From positions 62,001 to 126,000 of the forward strand of contig JARKUF010000040.1 in NCBI GenBank assembly GCA_029974015.1: a stretch of 64,000 nucleotides of DNA, in the 5' to 3' direction. Every line of letters begins with the position of its first letter. The first letter of the stretch is position 1. A model generated the notes under the pieces. The model saw only the letters and a list, made by a program, of their open reading frames with translations. It did not search any database and was not told the origin of the DNA. This DNA is from Spirochaetota bacterium (GTDB lineage Bacteria > Spirochaetota > UBA4802 > JAGODF01). Of the stretch, positions 60,151 through 64,000 are shown piece after piece. Made by a program: the position numbers and the translations under genes.

Positions 60151-61535
60151 GGGCCCTCCTCGAGCCTTGCAAGTATGAGGAGGGTGTCCCCCTCGTCCTC
60201 CCGGGGAAGGGATTTTATAAGCGCCCCGCGGAGCCTGGAGAGGGGCAGGGACGAGTTTTCCACAATGACCCCGGCGTACTTTTCCGTGTCACGGGACAGG
60301 GCGGCGTGGAAAGTTTCACAGCAGATGATGAGGAGGTCTCCTTCCTCGATCCTGGCCTTCGTCTCGTCGAACCGGAGCCGCTTCGGTATTTTCCCCAGGG
60401 ACCCCTGGGCGCGGCGGAAAATGAAAGGAGGAGGATACCCGTGGTTGCTCATGGTGAAGGAGCCCTTCTGGTTGAGGGAACCCACGATGACCGCCATTTC
60501 CTCATCAAGAATTTCCCTTTCTTTCATGTTCTCCAGGAGCTTCAGCACCGTTTTCTCAGGAGAGAAACCCAGACGGCTGTAGCTCTGGAGGAGGCCCTGG
60601 ATGCCGGGCATGTAAATGGAGGTTCCGGTGATGTCCCCGTGGAGCCTATAGGCGACGATTCTCACGTCGTCGGGATCGGAGTGGTTTGCGAAGGCGTCGT
60701 AAAATTCCCTCGTCAAAAGGGACCTCGTCCTGTGATGTATTCGTATTGCCACTTTTCCAACAGTCATGTCGGGATCGGGCATGAACCGGTCGTGTATCTT
60801 TGAGGCTATCTCGTATTCCTTTTCCAGCTCCTTTTTTTTGAGCAGCTCGTTGAAGAAAAAATTGTTGATCGAAAGGATTGCTATTTTCGAGGCGAAGATC
60901 TTCAGCAAAGAAAGCTCGCGCTGGGAGACTTTTCTCTTACGGGGCCCCATGACGATGACTCCAAGGAATGTCTGCCGGAAAAAAATCGGCACCATTATTT
61001 CCCCGTGGAGCTTGTCCATTTCATGGATGACCGATCTTTCGTAGTTGTCCCTCTGGGTGAGCTTATTTTTGATGATGATGTCGTCGGGCCCCTTGAGGAC
61101 GCTGAAAAGGATGTTGTCGTTTTCGATGCGCGCACTGCGGACCATTTTACGCCGGTGGTTTTTTTGGTAGAAGATGTTGTACTCGTCCCGGTCGGGATAA
61201 TAGAAGAGAAGTATGCCCGAGCTGATTTTCATGAAGTCGAGGATACGGTCAAAGGTTTCTTTCAGTATCTCGTCGAAAGAGCGCATGTTCAGCACGGCGT
61301 CGACGGTCTTAGCGAAGAGGTCTTCGTAGTGGACGGGGCTTACCCTCGAATCGATGAGGTCGTGAAGGAAGTTAAATACCGGAAGGAGGGCGGTGAGGAG
61401 CAGGATGAAAAATACGAAAATCCTCAGGTCCCCAAGCCCAAGCTGGTACAGCAGTACGGCGGTCCCCAGGAGAAGGAATATGCTCATGAGGTCGAGGCCG
61501 TAGGTGAGGGTGATATTGAGAAGCCTGTTTTTCAT
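60147..61535 (-). CDS. Membrane GAF protein with degenerate SpoIIE-like domain
   Basis: A 462-residue protein: two membrane helices (about 10-60), a GAF domain (about 75-235) and a C-terminal domain collinear with SpoIIE but missing its metal ligands. The GDYFDF place reads TREFYDAF, GDISGHG reads HGDITGTS, FTDG reads CCETFH and the final DDITLI reads EGDTLLI. It is therefore probably not a phosphatase but a pseudo-enzyme, possibly regulating the intact SpoIIE protein encoded just downstream with a 4-nt overlap. Its own start overlaps the tmk stop by 4 nt. Confidence 0.8.
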   Translation of the reverse strand: MKNRLLNITLTYGLDLMSIFLLLGTAVLLYQLGLGDLRIFVFFILLLTALLPVFNFLHDLIDSRVSPVHYEDLFAKTVDAVLNMRSFDEILKETFDRILDFMKISSGILLFYYPDRDEYNIFYQKNHRRKMVRSARIENDNILFSVLKGPDDIIIKNKLTQRDNYERSVIHEMDKLHGEIMVPIFFRQTFLGVIVMGPRKRKVSQRELSLLKIFASKIAILSINNFFFNELLKKKELEKEYEIASKIHDRFMPDPDMTVGKVAIRIHHRTRSLLTREFYDAFANHSDPDDVRIVAYRLHGDITGTSIYMPGIQGLLQSYSRLGFSPEKTVLKLLENMKEREILDEEMAVIVGSLNQKGSFTMSNHGYPPPFIFRRAQGSLGKIPKRLRFDETKARIEEGDLLIICCETFHAALSRDTEKYAGVIVENSSLPLSRLRGALIKSLPREDEGDTLLILARLEEGP

Positions 61536-62140
61536 CGCAGGGTGTAGTTTTTTTTAAGATCGGCGATGACGGCCCCGGTGAGGTCCCGGGGGGCCAGGGT
61601 CCCGTCGAGGACCAGGAAGGTTTCATCGGCCATGGAAAGATAGTTCTCCCTTATTCTCGTCAGGTGCCGGGGGTCCTCGTAAAAATCGACGGCACTGTTC
61701 CGCGACTTGATGCGGCGGAGCGCTTCTTCAGGGGAAATGTCCACGAGGTAGACCCGGTCCGGCGCGGGGAAGCCCCGGGCCCTGTTCATCGATATTATAT
61801 CGGCGGGGGGCCGTTCGTCCGTTCCCTGGTACGCGGCGTTGGAATGGTAATATCTGTCCATTATGACCATTTTCCCCGCGGCAAGGGCAGGGGCGATATT
61901 GAGGCGAACGTCATCGGCCCTGTCGAGTATGAAAAGCTCCAGGAGCTTGCCGTTGTTGTTTGTAGTTCCCACTTTAAGTAGCTTCCGTATTTCCGTGCCC
62001 CGGCCTCCCCCCGTGGGTTCCGCGAGGAGTATCGCCGGAACGAGGGCGGAAAAATATGTGAAGATGTTTCCCGCAAGTGTCGTTTTCCCGGAGCCGTCAA
62101 TCCCTTCAAATACGATGAAAAGCGGCAGTGTCAATGCCAT
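61532..62140 (-). CDS. tmk: Thymidylate kinase
   Basis: A 202-residue dTMP kinase, forming dTDP in DNA precursor synthesis. The P-loop FEGIDGSGKTT, the thymidine-site DRYYHSNAAYQGT and YLVDISPEEALRRIKSRN are all typical. The ATG at 62140 follows GGAAGGACCC; an ATG-rich upstream extension has no ribosome-binding site. It heads an overlapping run of genes to sppA. TTGACA occurs about 70 nt upstream, but a -10 box is not obvious. Confidence 0.92.
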   Translation of the reverse strand: MALTLPLFIVFEGIDGSGKTTLAGNIFTYFSALVPAILLAEPTGGGRGTEIRKLLKVGTTNNNGKLLELFILDRADDVRLNIAPALAAGKMVIMDRYYHSNAAYQGTDERPPADIISMNRARGFPAPDRVYLVDISPEEALRRIKSRNSAVDFYEDPRHLTRIRENYLSMADETFLVLDGTLAPRDLTGAVIADLKKNYTLR

Positions 62141-62275
62141 GGGTCCTTCCGCCCGCTCTCTTTGTTTCTGGAAAAATGTAGAAGAGCATAAATATTTCGA
62201 TATGTCAATACAAAATAGCGTTAAAACCGCCGGAGGGTTTTTTTGCGGATTTCCCTCCGGGTTATGTAACACGGG

Positions 62276-63082
62276 TCAGTGCGCATCGAGGCCGGGCAGA
62301 ATTCGTTTTAAGAAAAGTTCCACAGCGCCTACGGCGGCGAGGTTGAGGCCAAGAAAACCGATGATGGGCACGAAGGTGATGAGGAAAAACCCCAGGCCCA
62401 GCCCCAGGGCCGCGAATTTATGGCTCCATACCACCGAGAGTTTATTGCGGAATTCAAGATGCCTCCTTTCGAGGGGGAAGTCAAAAAATTGGAACCCCAA
62501 AAAAAACATGGCGGAGGCGAAGCTCAGGGCGGAATACGCGACCCCACCGACGACGGGAACCAGGTTAAGAAAGAGAATTAACAGGTTGAACAGTAAAAGC
62601 AATCCAAGGAGCTTCACGGTGTTGCGAAGGACGCGCACGATATCATCAAAAAAATCACCGAAGGAAAACCCGCTCTCGGAAACTTCCTTTTTATACTCGA
62701 CGGAGAGGAGATGGCGCTCCGCTTTCGCGGAGATGAAATCGTTGAAAGGCGCCGTCAGGATGCTCCCGGTGATCGAATAGACGAAAATTGCGCCGATGAA
62801 CAGAAGCACGGCCAGGATGGGGGAAATGATCCACCGGAGGGCCGAGAGATACCAGGCGTCTCCGGCAGGGAGGAGGCCCAGGAGGGCGTCACCGATATAG
62901 TACCAGGCTAAAAAGGCCGTTCCGGAGAGAAGGATGATGTTCAGAAAAAACGGAATAATGAAATAGCGTTTCATCCCGGGAATTTTTTTGGATGTGATAA
63001 GGGCCCTGAATGGGGCCAGTACGCCGGAGACGAAAGCTCCGGGTGCACGAGTAATGCGGGCTATGGCTTTTTGTTGCTTCAT
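62276..63082 (-). CDS. EI24/CysZ-like membrane protein
   Basis: A 268-residue polytopic membrane protein. Five or six hydrophobic helices (ISPILAVLLFIGAIFVYS, LLGLLLLFNLLILFLNLVPV, ALGLGLGFFLITFVPIIGFL) and the family motifs LTAPFNDFISAKAERHL and FFLGFQFFDFPLERRHLEF identify the EI24 family, which includes the sulfate transporter CysZ. Substrate unknown. The start overlaps the PAP2 gene stop by 4 nt. Confidence 0.85.
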   Translation of the reverse strand: MKQQKAIARITRAPGAFVSGVLAPFRALITSKKIPGMKRYFIIPFFLNIILLSGTAFLAWYYIGDALLGLLPAGDAWYLSALRWIISPILAVLLFIGAIFVYSITGSILTAPFNDFISAKAERHLLSVEYKKEVSESGFSFGDFFDDIVRVLRNTVKLLGLLLLFNLLILFLNLVPVVGGVAYSALSFASAMFFLGFQFFDFPLERRHLEFRNKLSVVWSHKFAALGLGLGFFLITFVPIIGFLGLNLAAVGAVELFLKRILPGLDAH

Positions 63083-63993
63083 GACCCATCTCCTTCTTGC
63101 ATCGTGGGGTTCTCCTTCGCTTCGAGGCCCAGAATTTTAAACAGCCAGGGGGCCCCCAGTCCAACCCAGAGTCCCATAATATAGTATTGCACAAAGACCA
63201 TAGCGAGAAAATACACGGAGTCTTTTATTATCAGTTTTTTTGATGCGAAAAAGATGAGGAACATGCCGGCAATTCCCAGGAGGTATCTTTCAATAATATG
63301 TTTCCAGCCCCCGGGCATGGCCGCGCCGACATATCGTTCTTCGAGGAGAATGGCGAGGGTAAACCCGGCTGTGATCGCCATGGGAGATACAGACCATTTT
63401 GAGGGAATGATGGTGATGAGGAGGAGCGGGACGGCCGTTCCCAGGAGGATTTTCCACGTCATAGAAAGCCCGGAGACTTTGGCTTCGATGCGGTCCGCCA
63501 GGGCGTGGAAGGGAAGCAAAAGAAGAAGCCCCAGCAGCCATCCACCAAGGATGTCGGTAGGGAAATGGACCCCTAAGTACATGCGGGAGAAGGCGATGAT
63601 CATAATGATGAAAATGCAGAAAAAAGTAAACCATCTCTTGCGGACCCAGAGCGCTAAAAAGCCCCAGACGACGAGTGAGCCCTGGGCATGGCCGCTGGGA
63701 AGTCCTGGCCCTCCGGTGTGTCCCACCTTGACGGTGGGATCGAGATGGTATGGGCGAGGCTGTTTCATGGCGTCTTTCGAGACCGAGTTAAGCCAGCTTG
63801 AAAACATCAACAGGTAGAAGAGCCTGAGAGCATGGCGCTTTTCCACGCACCAGTAAAGAAGCGGAAGAACGAGCATGTAGAAGAAGTCGGTGCCCAGGGC
63901 GGAAACGGCCTTGAAGAAATGATCGAGGAAAACCGTCCGTATTTTTTGAATGATGATAATCAGCTCAACGCCCCAGTTGAGAATCGTGTCCAT
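63079..63993 (-). CDS. PAP2-family membrane phosphatase
   Basis: A 304-residue membrane protein with the three motifs of type 2 phosphatidic acid phosphatases: KDAMKQPRP, PSGHAQGS and SRMYLGVHFPTDILGG. Six to eight hydrophobic helices surround the extracytoplasmic active site. Likely substrates are undecaprenyl pyrophosphate or phosphatidyl phosphates, but this cannot be decided. The ATG lies 7 nt from the window end (GGCGGTA upstream); a longer start beyond the window cannot be ruled out. It overlaps the EI24 gene. Confidence 0.88.
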   Translation of the reverse strand: MDTILNWGVELIIIIQKIRTVFLDHFFKAVSALGTDFFYMLVLPLLYWCVEKRHALRLFYLLMFSSWLNSVSKDAMKQPRPYHLDPTVKVGHTGGPGLPSGHAQGSLVVWGFLALWVRKRWFTFFCIFIIMIIAFSRMYLGVHFPTDILGGWLLGLLLLLPFHALADRIEAKVSGLSMTWKILLGTAVPLLLITIIPSKWSVSPMAITAGFTLAILLEERYVGAAMPGGWKHIIERYLLGIAGMFLIFFASKKLIIKDSVYFLAMVFVQYYIMGLWVGLGAPWLFKILGLEAKENPTMQEGDGS

Positions 63994-64000
63994 TACCGCC

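Noticed and set aside
62160..62220. Promoter of tmk based on TTGACA
   Set aside because: A perfect -35 box exists, but no -10 box lies 15-19 nt downstream; left out as a feature.
1..64000. CRISPR arrays, tRNA or rRNA genes, transposase genes
   Set aside because: Intergenic regions were scanned by eye; no regularly spaced repeats, cloverleaf-like TTCGAATC blocks or transposase motifs were found.

Overview
The window looks like a chromosomal segment of a Gram-negative, chemotactic, environmental bacterium. It encodes exported lipoproteins, an outer-membrane porin-like protein, a lipoprotein diacylglyceryl transferase relative and a full chemotaxis set. The family mix suggests a member of the Spirochaetota: many REC-first PAS/GAF kinases of the HWE/HisKA_2 type carrying an SSHTEP...SYGYVVKN receiver signature, TPR proteins, SpoIIE phosphatases and HD-GYP proteins. 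This is an inference, because there is no rRNA or tRNA in the window to place it.

Layout. 1-2185: a truncated acyl-CoA synthetase, a small unknown protein and a divergent Lgt. 2274-8525: a trp locus with a Trp-rich leader peptide, two tandem intrinsic terminators and trpEDCFBA, with no trpG. 8612-14749: a bifunctional-nuclease family protein, TPR proteins, an orphan OppF-type ATPase, a TPR/Mrr-like membrane protein and a lipoprotein. 14746-19488: an HD-GYP response regulator, a NarX/NarL-type two-component pair and an orphan receiver. 19501-30683: a chemotaxis cluster with a soluble MCP-like protein, MCP, CheA, STAS, CheW, CheD1, CheY, CheD2, CheR, CheD3 and CheB; three cheD paralogues in one run is the most unusual gene content seen. 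30800-31966: a porin-like protein. 32040-45457: five consecutive receiver/PAS/GAF histidine kinases, about 13 kb.

45544-51392: a methyltransferase, a diguanylate cyclase, a small membrane protein, a stand-alone LeuA-type regulatory domain, a GlgD-like protein and an exported vWA protein. 51456-55249 (minus): an operon pairing MetV-like and MetF-like proteins with indolepyruvate oxidoreductase IorAB, behind a recognisable promoter. 55341-62140 (minus): tmk, a degenerate SpoIIE-like protein, an intact SpoIIE phosphatase and a beta-barrel/SppA fusion, all overlapping. 62276-63993 (minus): an EI24/CysZ-like protein and a PAP2 phosphatase.

Several intergenic gaps hold members of a palindromic repeat family with a CCCGCCCGCC/GGCGGGCGGG core. 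One sits inside a 140-bp element with perfect 18-bp terminal inverted repeats. Other unexplained non-coding signals are a structured leader that hides the ribosome-binding site of the NarX-type kinase, a conserved 17-bp motif near that two-component pair, and a dispersed palindrome at 48241-48358. No CRISPR array, tRNA, rRNA or transposase gene was recognised.
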